Positions 10,250 through 19,825 are shown, counted from the first letter of the stretch. The stretch: 64,000 bases of DNA from Sphaerobacter sp. (GCA_029961075.1 JASBVL010000024.1:25445-89444), one strand, 5' to 3'. Numbers and translations are program-made. Notes: generated by a model not told the origin, from the letters alone.

Positions 10250-10573
10250 TCAGGCGGCCTGGAGCGCCGCGATCACCCGATCGGGCACCAGGGGCTGGCT
10301 CGCGCCGTCCGGCGTGCCCAGGAGCCCCAGCATCGCCAGCACCAGCGCGCGGTGCTTGCAGTAGGGGCGGAAGGCACTCCCCCGGCAGGAGCAGAGGAGG
10401 TCGCCATCGAGGATGGTGACTTCGTAGGCGGTGTCGGCCTGGCTGTGGCTGGTCACGGCCCAGGAGCGCGGGTCGCCGTTGAGGCGGTAGGCCCGCAGTC
10501 CCTCCCGGGTCGCCTTCTCCACCAGCCGGCGCCAGGTCGCGACGGGCACGCTGGTGTCCTGCATCGTCATCAT
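10250..10573 (-). CDS. SWIM zinc-finger protein
   Basis: A 107-residue protein with the SWIM signature C-x-C-x(8)-C-x-H at Cys61, Cys63, Cys72 and His74 (CSCRGSAFRPYCKH). The N-terminal part (TWRRLVEKATREGLRAYRL, then SHSQADTAYEVTI) matches the region that precedes SWIM motifs in small bacterial proteins. SWIM domains bind zinc and mediate nucleic-acid or protein contacts; no catalytic domain is attached. Three ATG codons lie at the start (10573, 10570, 10564), so the exact N-terminus is uncertain by three residues. Confidence 0.8.
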   Translation of the reverse strand: MMTMQDTSVPVATWRRLVEKATREGLRAYRLNGDPRSWAVTSHSQADTAYEVTILDGDLLCSCRGSAFRPYCKHRALVLAMLGLLGTPDGASQPLVPDRVIAALQAA

Positions 10574-10702
10574 GGCGCAGTCCTGCGGGTCGTCCCTTAT
10601 GTCGAGCCTAAGTATGCCACAGGCGGCGCCGCCGACCCAGAGGGATGGGCGCTGGGACGCGGGCAGCGCGGCGGGGCGGCGGGCGCGGCGTCAGCGGGCC
10701 GC

Positions 10703-10711
10703 TGCTATACT
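10703..10711 (+). promoter_or_regulatory. Extended -10 promoter of the 2-oxoacid dehydrogenase operon
   Basis: TGCTATACT, an extended -10 hexamer (TATACT at 10706-10711), lies about 200 nt upstream of lpdA. There is no recognisable -35. A similar TGCTATCCT stands upstream of the PfpI gene on the other strand. Confidence 0.4.
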
Positions 10712-10918
10712 AGCCCCGGCGGGGCACGGAGGAGTTTTTGCCTCGGCTGGCATAGAAGGTGCGACCGCCTCCCGCGAAACGACAGCCCCGCAGCACATCC
10801 CCGCCCGCGCTGAGACGGCCTCGCGGCCCGCCCCGGCGCGGGTGCGGACACGCGGGCCGGCCTCGCCCCGTCAGACCGCTGGGAGAGCGGAGCTACAGCG
10901 CAGTAGAGGGGAGAAGGC

Positions 10919-12313
10919 ATGCCAGGGGAGCCATACGATGTGGTGCTGCTCGGCGGTGGGACCGGCGGGTACGCGGCCGCCTTTCGGGGGGCGCAGCTCG
11001 GGCTGCGGGTCGCCGTCGTCGAGAAGGACAAGGTCGGCGGCACCTGCCTGCACCGGGGCTGCATCCCGACCAAGGCTCTGCTGAAGAGCGGGGCGGTCGC
11101 GCGGCTGGTGCGCAACAGCGCCGAGTACGGCGTCACCGCGAGCGGCATCGAGATCGACTATGCCCAGGCGATCAAGCGCTCTGGCCGCATCGTCGACCAG
11201 AACTACAAGGGGCTCCAGTTCCTCTTCCGCAAGCACAAGATCGACCTGTACGAGGGTGTTGGCCGCCTCAAGAACAACCGCACCGTCGTGGTCACCAAGC
11301 TGGACGGGAGCACCGAGGAGGTCACCGGTCGGAACATCATCATCGACACCGGCTCCCGGCCGCGCGCCATCCCCGGCATCGAGTTCGACGGCAAGCGCGT
11401 CATCAACAGCGACCACTCCACCTGGTCGCCCGAGCTGCCGAAGCGGGTGATCATCCGCGGGGCGGGGGCGACCGGGGTCGAGTTCGCCACGATCTACCGC
11501 GACTTCGGCTGCGAGGTCACGCTGGTGGGCCGGATCGTGCCCAACGAGGACCGCGAGGTCTCGCAACTGCTGACGCGCGCCTTCACCAAGGCCGGAATCC
11601 GGATCATTCCCGACTACCGCCCGACCGCCGAGGACTTTGACATCACCGAGGGCGGTGTCATAATGCGAGTGAACCGGAACGGCACAGAGGAGCGGATCGA
11701 GGCCGACACGCTCCTGGTCGCGATCGGTCGCCAGGGGAACATCGAGGACATCGGCCTGGAAGAGCTCGGCATCAAGACCGAGAAGAGCTACATCGTCACC
11801 GACGAGTACGGCTTTACCGGCGTCGACGGGGTGTACGCCATCGGCGACGTGATCGGGAAGCAGCTCCTGGCGCACACGGCGATGCACCAGGGGATGATCG
11901 TGATGGAGCTCCTGGCGGGCAAGAAGCCGATGCCGCTCGACATTAAGAAGGTGCCGAGCGTGACCTTCTGCCACCCGGAGATCGGCAGCGTCGGCCTGAC
12001 GGAGGAGGAGGCGACCGCAGAGGGACGCAAGATCAAGGTCGGCAAGTTCCCGCTGCGCGCGAACGGCAAGGCGCTGATCGAGGACGAGGCGGACGGCTTC
12101 GCCAAGGTCATCGCCGACGCCGAGACGGACGAGATCCTGGGCGTGCACATCATCGGTGGGCATGCCACCGAGCTGATCGGCGAGGCGGCGCTGGCCTCGC
12201 TGCTCGAAGCCACCCCGTGGGAGATCGGCCTGAGCGTGCATCCGCATCCGACGATCTCGGAGGTGCTGGGCGAAGCGGCGCTTGCCGTGGATGGTATGGC
12301 GATCCACATCTGA
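10919..12313 (+). CDS. lpdA: Dihydrolipoyl dehydrogenase (E3)
   Basis: 464 residues. The FAD site LGGGTGGYAAA is at the N-terminus, the redox disulfide Cys43/Cys48 lies in GGTCLHRGCIPTKALL, a second Rossmann motif (RGAGATGVEFA) binds NAD, and the C-terminal catalytic HPHPTISE motif is intact. The enzyme reoxidises the lipoyl groups of the E2 subunit encoded four genes on. It is the first gene of an E3-E1alpha-E1beta-E2 operon; 46 bp separate it from the next start. Confidence 0.96.
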   Translation: MPGEPYDVVLLGGGTGGYAAAFRGAQLGLRVAVVEKDKVGGTCLHRGCIPTKALLKSGAVARLVRNSAEYGVTASGIEIDYAQAIKRSGRIVDQNYKGLQFLFRKHKIDLYEGVGRLKNNRTVVVTKLDGSTEEVTGRNIIIDTGSRPRAIPGIEFDGKRVINSDHSTWSPELPKRVIIRGAGATGVEFATIYRDFGCEVTLVGRIVPNEDREVSQLLTRAFTKAGIRIIPDYRPTAEDFDITEGGVIMRVNRNGTEERIEADTLLVAIGRQGNIEDIGLEELGIKTEKSYIVTDEYGFTGVDGVYAIGDVIGKQLLAHTAMHQGMIVMELLAGKKPMPLDIKKVPSVTFCHPEIGSVGLTEEEATAEGRKIKVGKFPLRANGKALIEDEADGFAKVIADAETDEILGVHIIGGHATELIGEAALASLLEATPWEIGLSVHPHPTISEVLGEAALAVDGMAIHI

Positions 12314-12359
12314 CCCACGCGGAGCCAACGCTGGCTCCCCAGCCGAAGGAGGCTGCGCC

Positions 12360-13382
12360 ATGACGCACCACGACCCCGGCGGTGTCGGCACCGAGGCCAG
12401 GGCAACGGCGCCCACGGGCCTCAGCGACGCGGATCTCGTGCGGATGTACGAGTTCATGGCGCTGGCGCGGGCGCTGGATGAGCGCATGTGGCTGCTCAAC
12501 CGCGCCGGCCAGGCCCCGTTCGTGATCTCGTGCCAGGGGCACGAAGCGGCGCAGATTGGCGCAGCCTTCGCCCTCCAACCGAGCAAGGACGTCCTGGTCC
12601 CCTACTACCGGGACCTGGCGATGGTGCTCTACTTCGGGGTAACCCCGCGCGACATCATGCTGAGCCTCCTGGCCCGCAGGGGCGACCCGGCCAGCCAGGG
12701 GCGACAGATGCCGGGGCACTTTGGCTCCCGGCGCCACAACATCCTCACCACCTCCAGTCCGGTCGCGACGCAGGTGCTCCACGCGACCGGCGTGGCGCTC
12801 GCGGCGAAATACCGGCGCGAGGACACCGTCGCCTGGACCTGCGTCGGCGAGGGTGGCACGAGTGAGGGGGACTTCCACGAGGCGCTCAACTTCGCGTCGA
12901 TCCACCGGCTCCCGGTGGTCTTTTTTGTTGAGAACAACGGCTATGCCATCTCGGTGCCGCAGCGCAAACAGATGGCGATCGAGAACGTGGCCGCGCGCGC
13001 CGCGGGCTACAACATGCCCGGCGTCACGGTGGACGGCACCGACCCGGTCGCCGTCTACGCCGCCGCGACGGAGGCGGTCGAGCGCGCCCGCCGGGGCGAG
13101 GGCCCGAGCCTGATCGAGGCCAAGGTCTATCGCTTCACCGCCCACTCGAGCGACGACGATGACCGCACCTACCGCGACCCGCAGGAGCTGGAGGCGCAGC
13201 GCGTGCGGGACCCGGTCGCCCGCTTCCGCGCCACGCTCCTGGAGCAGGGCGTGCTGAGCGAAGAGCAGGACGCGGCGATCCGCAGCCGGATCACGGCCCA
13301 GATCAACGATGCGACTGAGTTCGCCGAACAGGCGCCGTACCCCGATCCGTCGGAGCTCACGCTCCACGTGTACGGCAGCTAG
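12360..13382 (+). CDS. 2-oxoacid dehydrogenase E1 component, alpha subunit
   Basis: 340 residues from the ATG at 12360, which follows GAAGGAGG; the open frame begins 26 codons earlier inside the end of the upstream gene and is not used. The thiamine-diphosphate motif is GEGGTSEGDFHEALNFAS...FFVENN, with Glu in place of the usual Asp in GDG. The phosphorylation-loop-like sequence YRFTAHSSDDDDRTYR is typical of branched-chain 2-oxoacid dehydrogenase alpha subunits, so the complex may act on branched-chain 2-oxoacids, though pyruvate is possible. Confidence 0.93.
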   Translation: MTHHDPGGVGTEARATAPTGLSDADLVRMYEFMALARALDERMWLLNRAGQAPFVISCQGHEAAQIGAAFALQPSKDVLVPYYRDLAMVLYFGVTPRDIMLSLLARRGDPASQGRQMPGHFGSRRHNILTTSSPVATQVLHATGVALAAKYRREDTVAWTCVGEGGTSEGDFHEALNFASIHRLPVVFFVENNGYAISVPQRKQMAIENVAARAAGYNMPGVTVDGTDPVAVYAAATEAVERARRGEGPSLIEAKVYRFTAHSSDDDDRTYRDPQELEAQRVRDPVARFRATLLEQGVLSEEQDAAIRSRITAQINDATEFAEQAPYPDPSELTLHVYGS

Positions 13383-13393
13383 GGAGGCGAACC

Positions 13394-14380
13394 ATGGCCA
13401 CGAAACTCCTCATCGACGCCATCCGCGACACGCTGTTCGCGGAGATGCGCGCGGACGACCGCATCATCGTGCTGGGCGAGGATGTCGGGGCGCGCGGCGG
13501 CGTCTTCCGGGTCACCGCCGGGATGATCGACGAGTTCGGCGAGGAGCGGGTGATCGACACGCCGCTGGCCGAGTCGTCGATCGTGGGCGTGGCGATCGGC
13601 GCGGCAGTCCACGGCCTGCTCCCCATTGCCGAGATCCAGTTCCTGGACTTCATTCACCCGGCGATGGACCAGATCATGAACGAGGCGGCCAAGATCCGCT
13701 ACCGCTCGGCGGGCGACTTTGGCTGCCCGCTGGTCATCCGCGCGCCGTACGGCGGCGGGGTCCACGGAGCGCTCTACCACTCGCAGAGCATCGAAGCGAT
13801 CTTCACGCGCGAGCCGGGCCTCAAGGTGGTGGCGCCGGTCAACCCGGCCGACGCCGCCGGCCTGCTCCGCAGCGCGATCTACGATCCCGATCCGGTCCTC
13901 TTCCTGGAGCACAAGAAGGCCTATCGCCTGATCCGCGACGAGGTGCCCGAGAACGGCCACACTGTGCCGATCGGCAAGGCGAAGGTGGTCAAGGAAGGCT
14001 CCGACGTCACCATCATCTCCTACGGGATGATGCTCCACGAGTCGCTGGCGGCGGCCGAGGCGCTGGAGGCGAAGGGGGGCAGCAGCGTCGAGGTCATCGA
14101 CCTGCGCACCCTGCGGCCGCTGGACACGGAGACGATCCTGGCGTCGGTCAGCAAGACCGGCAAGGTGGTGATCGTCTACGAGGCGAACAAGGTCGGCGGC
14201 GTCGGCGCCGAGGTCGCCGCGCTCATCGCCGAGGAAGCCTTTCCGTATCTGGACGGGCCGGTCATGCGCGTCGCCGCGCCGGAGGTGCCGGCCATCCCGT
14301 TCAGCCCGCCGTTGGAGCGCGCCTTCTTGCCCAACGCCGAGACGATCGGCGCGGCGCTGGAGCGACTCGCCGCGTTCTGA
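13394..14380 (+). CDS. 2-oxoacid dehydrogenase E1 component, beta subunit
   Basis: 328 residues, the normal length for E1 beta. Recognisable blocks are IVLGEDVGARGGVFRVTAGM, the DTPLAESSIVGVAIGAA stretch with the TDP-contacting Glu, FGCPLVIRAPYGGGVHGALYHSQSIEA and EVIDLRTLRPLDTETI. It pairs with the alpha subunit encoded 11 bp upstream to decarboxylate the 2-oxoacid and acylate the lipoyl domain. GGGAGGCGAACC precedes the ATG. Confidence 0.95.
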   Translation: MATKLLIDAIRDTLFAEMRADDRIIVLGEDVGARGGVFRVTAGMIDEFGEERVIDTPLAESSIVGVAIGAAVHGLLPIAEIQFLDFIHPAMDQIMNEAAKIRYRSAGDFGCPLVIRAPYGGGVHGALYHSQSIEAIFTREPGLKVVAPVNPADAAGLLRSAIYDPDPVLFLEHKKAYRLIRDEVPENGHTVPIGKAKVVKEGSDVTIISYGMMLHESLAAAEALEAKGGSSVEVIDLRTLRPLDTETILASVSKTGKVVIVYEANKVGGVGAEVAALIAEEAFPYLDGPVMRVAAPEVPAIPFSPPLERAFLPNAETIGAALERLAAF

Positions 14381-14485
14381 GTGGCTACCCCTCACCCCCT
14401 GACCCCCGCTCCCCCACGGGGAGAGGAAGCACGGGGAGGACGGCCAGCGACTCGCCATGCCTGCGTCGGAAGGAGATCCCGGAGT

Positions 14486-15826
14486 ATGTCCACCACCCGT
14501 CGCGCAACCGTCGTCCGGCTCCCGCAACTTGGCGAGAGCGTCACCGAGGGCACCATCGACACCTGGCTGAAGCAGCCGGGGGATCGGGTCGAGAAGTACG
14601 AGTCCCTGGTCGAGATCACGACCGACAAGGTCAACGCGGAGATCCCCTCGCCGGTGACCGGCGTCCTGGTGGAGATCCGCGCCGAGGCGGGGCGCACCCT
14701 GCCGGTCGGCGCCGAGCTGTGCGTCATCGAGGAGGCGGGCACGGCCGAGCTGGTGGCACCCGCCGGAGTTGAGACGGCGTCCACAGAGGCGGCCCCCGCC
14801 ACGGCCGCGCCGGCGCCGTCCCGCGTGCGTCCGCCGCGCACGGTGAGCGAGGCGGGGGCGCTGGAGCTGCTGCGCAGCCGCTCGTCGCCCGCGGTGCGGC
14901 GCATCGCCGAAGAGCACGGCATCGACATCGCGCAGGTGCCCGGCACCGGGATCGGCGGGCGGGTCACCAAGCAGGATATCCTGCGCTATGTCGAGCAGCG
15001 CGAGTCGGCCGCCGTGGATGCCGGCGCGGCGGCGATCCAGGAGACGGTCGCGCCCCCGCCGGCCGCGGTGCCGGCCGACCGCCCCGCGGTGGAGGCGCCG
15101 GTCGAGCGCCCGGAGATCCCGATCTGGGAGGGCGACCAGATCGTCCCGGTCTCGGCCATGCGCAAGCAGATCGCGGCGCACATGGTGCGCAGCGAGCGGA
15201 CCGCGCCCCACGTGACCCTCTGGATGGAGGTCGACATGTCGGGGGTGGTCGCGGCCCGGGCGCGGGCGCAGGAGCGCTTCCGGCAGGAGGAGGGCTTCGA
15301 GCTGACCTACCTCCCCTTCGTCGTCAAGGCGGTGGTCCACGCGCTGCGCGAGCACCCGCGGGTGAACGCCGTCTGGGACGAGGATCGGATCATCCTGCGC
15401 AAGGCGATCCACATCGGGGTCGCGGTCGGCATGGAGGACGGGCTGATCGTCCCGGTCATCAAGCATGCCGACGAGAAGAGCATCGTGGGGCTGGCGCGGG
15501 CGATCCGCGACCTGGCCGAGCGCGCCCGCGCCGGGCGGCTGACGCTCGACGACGTGCAGGGCGGCACCTTCACGGTGAACAACCCCGGCACGTTCGGGAC
15601 GATCCTCTCGACGCCGATCATCGTCCAGCCGCAGTCGGCGATCCTCAGCACCGAGGCGCTGGTCAAGCGGCCGGTGGTGATCGACGACGCGATCGCCATC
15701 CGGCCGATGATGAACCTCTCGCTGTCCTTCGACCACCGCATCCTCGATGGGCTGGCCGGGGCGCGGTTTCTGGCCACGGTCAAGCAGTGGCTGGAGGCGG
15801 TGCGGCCCGACATGGAGATCGCCTGA
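14486..15826 (+). CDS. Dihydrolipoyllysine acyltransferase (E2)
   Basis: 446 residues. One lipoyl domain occupies about residues 8-85, with the modified lysine K48 in ITTDKVNAE; then comes an Ala/Pro linker, a peripheral-subunit-binding domain (SPAVRRIAEEHGIDIAQVPG), a second linker and the catalytic acyltransferase domain ending in LSFDHRILDGLAGARFL with the HxxxDG motif. It is the structural core of the complex. The frame is open from 14381, but the ATG at 14486 after AAGGAGATCCCGGAGT fits. Between it and E1 beta lies 105 bp with a CCCTCACCCCCTGACCCC-type repeat. Confidence 0.95.
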   Translation: MSTTRRATVVRLPQLGESVTEGTIDTWLKQPGDRVEKYESLVEITTDKVNAEIPSPVTGVLVEIRAEAGRTLPVGAELCVIEEAGTAELVAPAGVETASTEAAPATAAPAPSRVRPPRTVSEAGALELLRSRSSPAVRRIAEEHGIDIAQVPGTGIGGRVTKQDILRYVEQRESAAVDAGAAAIQETVAPPPAAVPADRPAVEAPVERPEIPIWEGDQIVPVSAMRKQIAAHMVRSERTAPHVTLWMEVDMSGVVAARARAQERFRQEEGFELTYLPFVVKAVVHALREHPRVNAVWDEDRIILRKAIHIGVAVGMEDGLIVPVIKHADEKSIVGLARAIRDLAERARAGRLTLDDVQGGTFTVNNPGTFGTILSTPIIVQPQSAILSTEALVKRPVVIDDAIAIRPMMNLSLSFDHRILDGLAGARFLATVKQWLEAVRPDMEIA

Positions 15827-15855
15827 GGCGCGGCCGCGCGGCCCCATCCCTCCAC

Positions 15856-15882
15856 CCGGCCCGGGCATCCCGCCCGGGCCGG
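15856..15882 (+). terminator. Terminator-like hairpin closing the dehydrogenase operon
   Basis: Perfect 11-bp stem CCGGCCCGGGC (15856-15866) / GCCCGGGCCGG (15872-15882) with a 5-nt loop, 30 nt after the E2 stop. It is followed by TTCGCT, not a full T-run. A reversed GGTAGGGG element copy lies at 15914-15933. Confidence 0.65.
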
Positions 15883-15913
15883 TTCGCTGCCCCTCATTGC
15901 CAGGCGCGGGACG

Positions 15914-15933
15914 GCACAAGGCCCTCCCCTACC
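15914..15933 (-). repeat. Copy of the GGTAGGGGAGGGCCTTGTG element
   Basis: On the minus strand this reads GGTAGGGGAGGGCCTTGTGC, identical over 20 bp to the start of the copies at 38503 and 52200. The rest of the 15827-16142 gap shows no gene. Confidence 0.6.
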
Positions 15934-16142
15934 GGACGTCCTCGCGCTCCGCCCGGCGCGCCGGTGGGGCGGCGCGGCGCACCGCGGGCGACATCGTCGC
16001 CCTCTTGCCCGGCCGCGCGGGATCGTCTAGCCTGCTGCCGACGGACCCATGCGCGCACGAGGGACGATCCGGCGCCGGTGCCCAGCCGTCATGCGCCGAG
16101 GGGCAGCGCGCCGGGGCGGTGCCGGACGGGAAGGGGTGATCG

Positions 16143-17231
16143 ATGAGTGAGCAGCGCGCGGAGACGCGCTACGACGTGATCGTGCAGGGCGGCCAGGTGC
16201 TCGACCCGGGGGCCGGGATCGCGGGGCGCTACGACCTCGGCATCCGGGATGGGCACGTCGCGGCGATCGCGCCAGCGCTCGACCCGGCGGACGCCGCGAC
16301 GGTCATCGACGCGACCGGGCAGATCGTCACGCCCGGCCTGGTCGACCTGCATACCCACGTCTACTGGGGCGTCACCTACTGGGGGATCGAAGCGGACCCG
16401 GTGGCGGCCCGCAGCGGCGTGACCACCTGGATCGACGTCGGCTCCGCCGGGGCGTACTCGTTCCCCGGCTTCCGGCGCTACATCGCCGAGCCGAGCCGCA
16501 GCCGCATCTTCGCCCTGCTCAACCTCTCCTCGATCGGCCTGATCGCGCCCACCTGGGAGTTCGCCAACCCCGACTACTGGAACGTCGACCTCGCCGAGCA
16601 GATCGTCAACGCGAACCGTGACCTGATCCTGGGGATCAAGGCGCGCATCGATCAGAACACCACCCGCGGCGTGGGGATCCGCCCGCTGGAGCGGGCGCGG
16701 GAGCTGGCGGACCGCGTCGACCTGCCGCTCATGGTCCACATCGGCAACGGCCCGCCGTCGCTCGAGGAGGTCGCCGCGCTGCTGCGGCCGGGCGACATCC
16801 TCACCCACTGCTTCACCGGCGGGACGATGTGCATCCTCGGCGAGGACGGCCGGGTGCTGCCGCAGATCCGGGAGCTCCAGGCGCGCGGGCTGATCCTCGA
16901 CATCGGCCACGGCACCGGTTCGTTCAGCTTCGCGGTGGCGGAGGCGATGCTGGCGCAGGGGGTGCTCCCCGACACGATCTCCAGCGACATCCACCAGCTC
17001 GCGGTGCAGGGGCCGATGTACGACCTGCCGACGACCCTGTCGAAGTTCCTCGCGCTCGGGATGAGCCTGCCGGACGTGATCGAGCGGGCGACCGCGCGGC
17101 CGGCGGCCGCGATCGGCCGGCCGGATCTGGGCACGCTGCGGCTCGGCGCGGTGGCCGACCTGGCGCTGTGGCGGCTGGAGGAGGGCGTCCAGAGTTACCG
17201 CTGGCACACGCCCTCCACCGGCTCAGCGTGA
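16143..17231 (+). CDS. Amidohydrolase/deacetylase-type metallohydrolase
   Basis: 362 residues with the dihydroorotase/hydantoinase-like layout: N-terminal sandwich (YDVIVQGGQVLDPGAGI), metal-binding GLVDLHTHVYWG, the GIKARIDQ strand that supplies the carbamylated lysine, LMVHIGN, ILTHCFTGG, and SSDIHQL with the catalytic Asp. The C-terminus stops soon after LRLGAVADLALWRL, so the closing sandwich strands are shorter than usual. Members of this subgroup hydrolyse cyclic amides or N-acetyl groups; the substrate here is unknown. GGGAAGGGG precedes the ATG. The convergent PfpI gene ends 16 bp away. Confidence 0.85.
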   Translation: MSEQRAETRYDVIVQGGQVLDPGAGIAGRYDLGIRDGHVAAIAPALDPADAATVIDATGQIVTPGLVDLHTHVYWGVTYWGIEADPVAARSGVTTWIDVGSAGAYSFPGFRRYIAEPSRSRIFALLNLSSIGLIAPTWEFANPDYWNVDLAEQIVNANRDLILGIKARIDQNTTRGVGIRPLERARELADRVDLPLMVHIGNGPPSLEEVAALLRPGDILTHCFTGGTMCILGEDGRVLPQIRELQARGLILDIGHGTGSFSFAVAEAMLAQGVLPDTISSDIHQLAVQGPMYDLPTTLSKFLALGMSLPDVIERATARPAAAIGRPDLGTLRLGAVADLALWRLEEGVQSYRWHTPSTGSA

Positions 17232-17247
17232 GTGAACGGCTGGTGTC

Positions 17248-17784
17248 TCACCGCTTGGACGTGACTGCCGCCAATGCCCGCGCGATCGCCTCGTTGAACT
17301 GCGGCAGGTCGGACGGCACGCGCGAGGTGATCAGGTTCCCGTCCTCGACCAGCGCCTGATCGACGTAGGTCGCGCCCGCGTTCTTCACGTCGTCGCGGAT
17401 CCCCGCCACGCAGGTAACGGTCCGCCCGCGCAGCACGTCGGCCGAGATCAGGAGCTGCGGCCCGTGGCAGATGGCCGCGACCGGCTTGCCCGACTCGACG
17501 AAGGCCCGCGCGAAGGCCACCGGGCCGTCGTGGATGCGCAGCCGCTCCGGCGAGCCGCCGCCCGGGATCACCAGCGCGTCGAACTGGTCGACCGACACCT
17601 CGTCGAAGGTGGCGTCGACCGCGAGCGTCGCGCCCTTCTTGCCCTCCACCGTGCCGCGCTCGAGGCCGATCACGGTCACCGTGGCCCCGCGCTCCTCCAG
17701 GTAGCGCTTCGGCTCGATCGCCTCGGAGTCCTCAAACCCGGGCGCGACGACCATCGCAACCCGCTTTCCATCCAACTGGCCCAT
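17248..17784 (-). CDS. DJ-1/PfpI family protein
   Basis: 178 residues, typical length. Glu18 (PGFEDSEA), the nucleophile elbow AICHGPQLL with Cys106-His107, and GGGSPERLR are the conserved PfpI/DJ-1 features. Members act as glyoxalase III/deglycase, chaperone or protease; sequence does not separate these. The ATG at 17784 has CCGGAGGTGG upstream, while the open frame continues 86 codons further without support. An extended -10 TGCTATCCT (17848-17856, minus strand) is a possible promoter. Confidence 0.9.
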   Translation of the reverse strand: MGQLDGKRVAMVVAPGFEDSEAIEPKRYLEERGATVTVIGLERGTVEGKKGATLAVDATFDEVSVDQFDALVIPGGGSPERLRIHDGPVAFARAFVESGKPVAAICHGPQLLISADVLRGRTVTCVAGIRDDVKNAGATYVDQALVEDGNLITSRVPSDLPQFNEAIARALAAVTSKR

Positions 17785-18031
17785 GAGTCCACCTCCGGTT
17801 GCTGCGTGGTACTCGGCCGCATCGCACGAGCGTGCTGCGTACCCTTCAGGATAGCAGACCCGGCTAACCGCGGTGAAGGCGCGCCCCAGCCGATGCCGGC
17901 AGCGCCCCTGAGACGCCGACTCCCGCGGGCCGCGCGGCCGGTTTGCGCCGGACGGCAACACTGGCGCCCCGGCAGGCGCCGCCCGGCTTCCCATGACAGC
18001 CTGGGGTGATCCACCACCGTGCCGACAACAG

Positions 18032-18063
18032 CACGCGCCCACCCCGGCCGGGGTGGGCGCGTG
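18032..18063 (-). terminator. 32-bp perfect palindrome after the ABC importer operon
   Basis: CACGCGCCCACCCCGG is followed immediately by its exact complement. It lies 44 nt past the stop of the minus-strand substrate-binding protein gene, so a terminator role is likely. It is symmetric and has no poly-T, so a protein-binding or bidirectional role is also possible. Confidence 0.6.
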
Positions 18064-18106
18064 TGCTGGTTCCTGGCGCGCCGCCGTGTCGGCGCGGCGT
18101 GGGAGC

Positions 18107-19825
18107 CTACTTATCCAGCCACGTCTCGCGGAGGTAGATGCGCGAGAGCGACGGGATCGCCTTGTAGCCCTTCACGTAGGTCTGGGCCGGCAGGTACTGG
18201 TAGTAGCTGTAGTAGAACAGCACGGGCACCAGCTCGTCGGCCACCAGCTTCTGCACCTCCGCGTAGATCTTCTTGCGCTCGGCCGGATCCGTCTCGGAGC
18301 GCCCCCGATCGAGCAGCTCATCGAGCCGGGCATCTTCCAGTCCGGAGTGGTTGGACAGCGACTTGCTGTGGAAATAGTTATAGGTGTAGCCATCCGGGTC
18401 CGGCTGGTGGGTGTAGATGATGTTGAGCAGCTCAAAGTCGCGCGTCTTGTTGATCGTATTGAGCAGGTTGCCCCACTCCACCTGCTGGATCTCGACGTTG
18501 ATCCCCAGCGGCTTGAGCTGGCTCTGCAGCACCTGGGCGTTGGTGACGTCGAACTGGTACTGCGGCGAGACGGTCAGCCGGACGGTAAAGCCGTTGGCGT
18601 AGCCCGCCTCGGCGAGCAACTGCTTGGCCTTCTCGACATCCTGCTTGTACGTCGCGTACTCCGAGGTCGGCAGCGCCCAGTTCCGGTCGGCGGGTGGGAT
18701 CGGACCGGCGATCTCCCCTTCACCGAACGCCGCGGTGTCGAGGAACTGCTTCCGATCGATGGCATACGACAGCGCCTGTCGCACCCGGGGGTCGTTGAAC
18801 GGCGGTTTGCGGCAGTTGATAAAGGTCGTCGTGTACGACGTACACAGCCCCTTGTAAAGCTGGTAGCCCTCACCGGCCAGGAGGTCGGCGTTCGTCTTGT
18901 CGAACAGCCGCGTCATGTCGACCTGCTGCGCCCGGAGTGCCGCCATGCGGGATGCCTCGTCCGTCGTGATCTGGATGATGAGCTCGTCGACGATGGGCAC
19001 ATTCTCCCGCCAGTGGTCGGCGAACTTGACCAGCGTCCCCTGCTGGTTAGTGATGTACTCCTTGAAGACGAAGGGCCCCGTCCCGTTCGCGACCGCCGTC
19101 AGGTCGTTGTTGTTCTTCTCGGTGAAGGACTTGGAGACGATGGCCGCCCCCGGCATGGCCATGAAGCCGACCAGCGGCGCGAACGGCTGCTTCAGGTGCA
19201 CGACCAGCGTGCTCTCGTCCTTCGCCTCCAGCCCGTCGATCGCGCTGAACCAGACGCTGCGGGTGCTCTTCGCGTTCGGATCGAGCATCCGCTCGAACGA
19301 GAACTTGACGTCCTCGACGGTCAGCGGCGAGCCGTCGTGGAACTTTACCCCCTGCCGGATCTTGAACTCGTAGGTCTTCTCGTCGATCACCTCGAACGAC
19401 TCGGCGAGGGCCGGGACCACTTGCAGATCCGGGGTGAACTGGAACAGCGAGTCATAGATGTGCTCGTAGAACATCTGCGACGAGAAGGCCGTCGTCAGGT
19501 GCGGATCAAGGCCCACCGGCGCGGTGTCGAGGGCGAAGGTGAGCCGGCCGCCTCGCTTGACCTGCTCCGTGGTGCCCGCGGTCGGGCTCGCGCCGCTCGA
19601 CGTGCCGCCGGGCGTCGCCGACGTCCCGCCCGACGCCTGGCCGCCGCCGGACCCAGCCGGGGTCGGCGCGGACGGCTGCGATCCACAGGCCGCGATGAAG
19701 GCGCTGATCGCCGCCAGCCCGACCCCGCCGCCGGTCAGGCGGGCGAACTGCCGCCGGCTGATGCGCCCCTCGTTGCGGAGCCGAACGAGCTGATCCAAGA
19801 GATAGGTCGCACGGTCCTGCGTCAC
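18107..19825 (-). CDS. Dipeptide/oligopeptide-type ABC substrate-binding lipoprotein
   Basis: 572 residues. The N-terminus combines a twin-arginine-like motif (RISRRQFARL), a hydrophobic stretch and the lipobox FIAACGS, so it should be a lipid-anchored exported protein. A Gly/Ser/Ala/Thr linker follows, then the SBP family 5 domain (AGGRLTFALDTAPVGLDPHLTT-like start; YEFKIRQGVKFHDGSPLTVEDVKFSFERML). It is the third gene of an operon behind two permeases, and delivers peptides or similar solutes (possibly glutathione-, nickel- or opine-like) to them. No ATPase gene follows; transcription ends at the palindrome near 18048. Confidence 0.93.
   Translation of the reverse strand: MTQDRATYLLDQLVRLRNEGRISRRQFARLTGGGVGLAAISAFIAACGSQPSAPTPAGSGGGQASGGTSATPGGTSSGASPTAGTTEQVKRGGRLTFALDTAPVGLDPHLTTAFSSQMFYEHIYDSLFQFTPDLQVVPALAESFEVIDEKTYEFKIRQGVKFHDGSPLTVEDVKFSFERMLDPNAKSTRSVWFSAIDGLEAKDESTLVVHLKQPFAPLVGFMAMPGAAIVSKSFTEKNNNDLTAVANGTGPFVFKEYITNQQGTLVKFADHWRENVPIVDELIIQITTDEASRMAALRAQQVDMTRLFDKTNADLLAGEGYQLYKGLCTSYTTTFINCRKPPFNDPRVRQALSYAIDRKQFLDTAAFGEGEIAGPIPPADRNWALPTSEYATYKQDVEKAKQLLAEAGYANGFTVRLTVSPQYQFDVTNAQVLQSQLKPLGINVEIQQVEWGNLLNTINKTRDFELLNIIYTHQPDPDGYTYNYFHSKSLSNHSGLEDARLDELLDRGRSETDPAERKKIYAEVQKLVADELVPVLFYYSYYQYLPAQTYVKGYKAIPSLSRIYLRETWLDK

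Noticed and set aside
16004..16032. TTGCCC-17-TAGCCT as promoter for the 16143 amidohydrolase
   Set aside because: Both hexamers are weak and such pairs are frequent by chance at this GC content.
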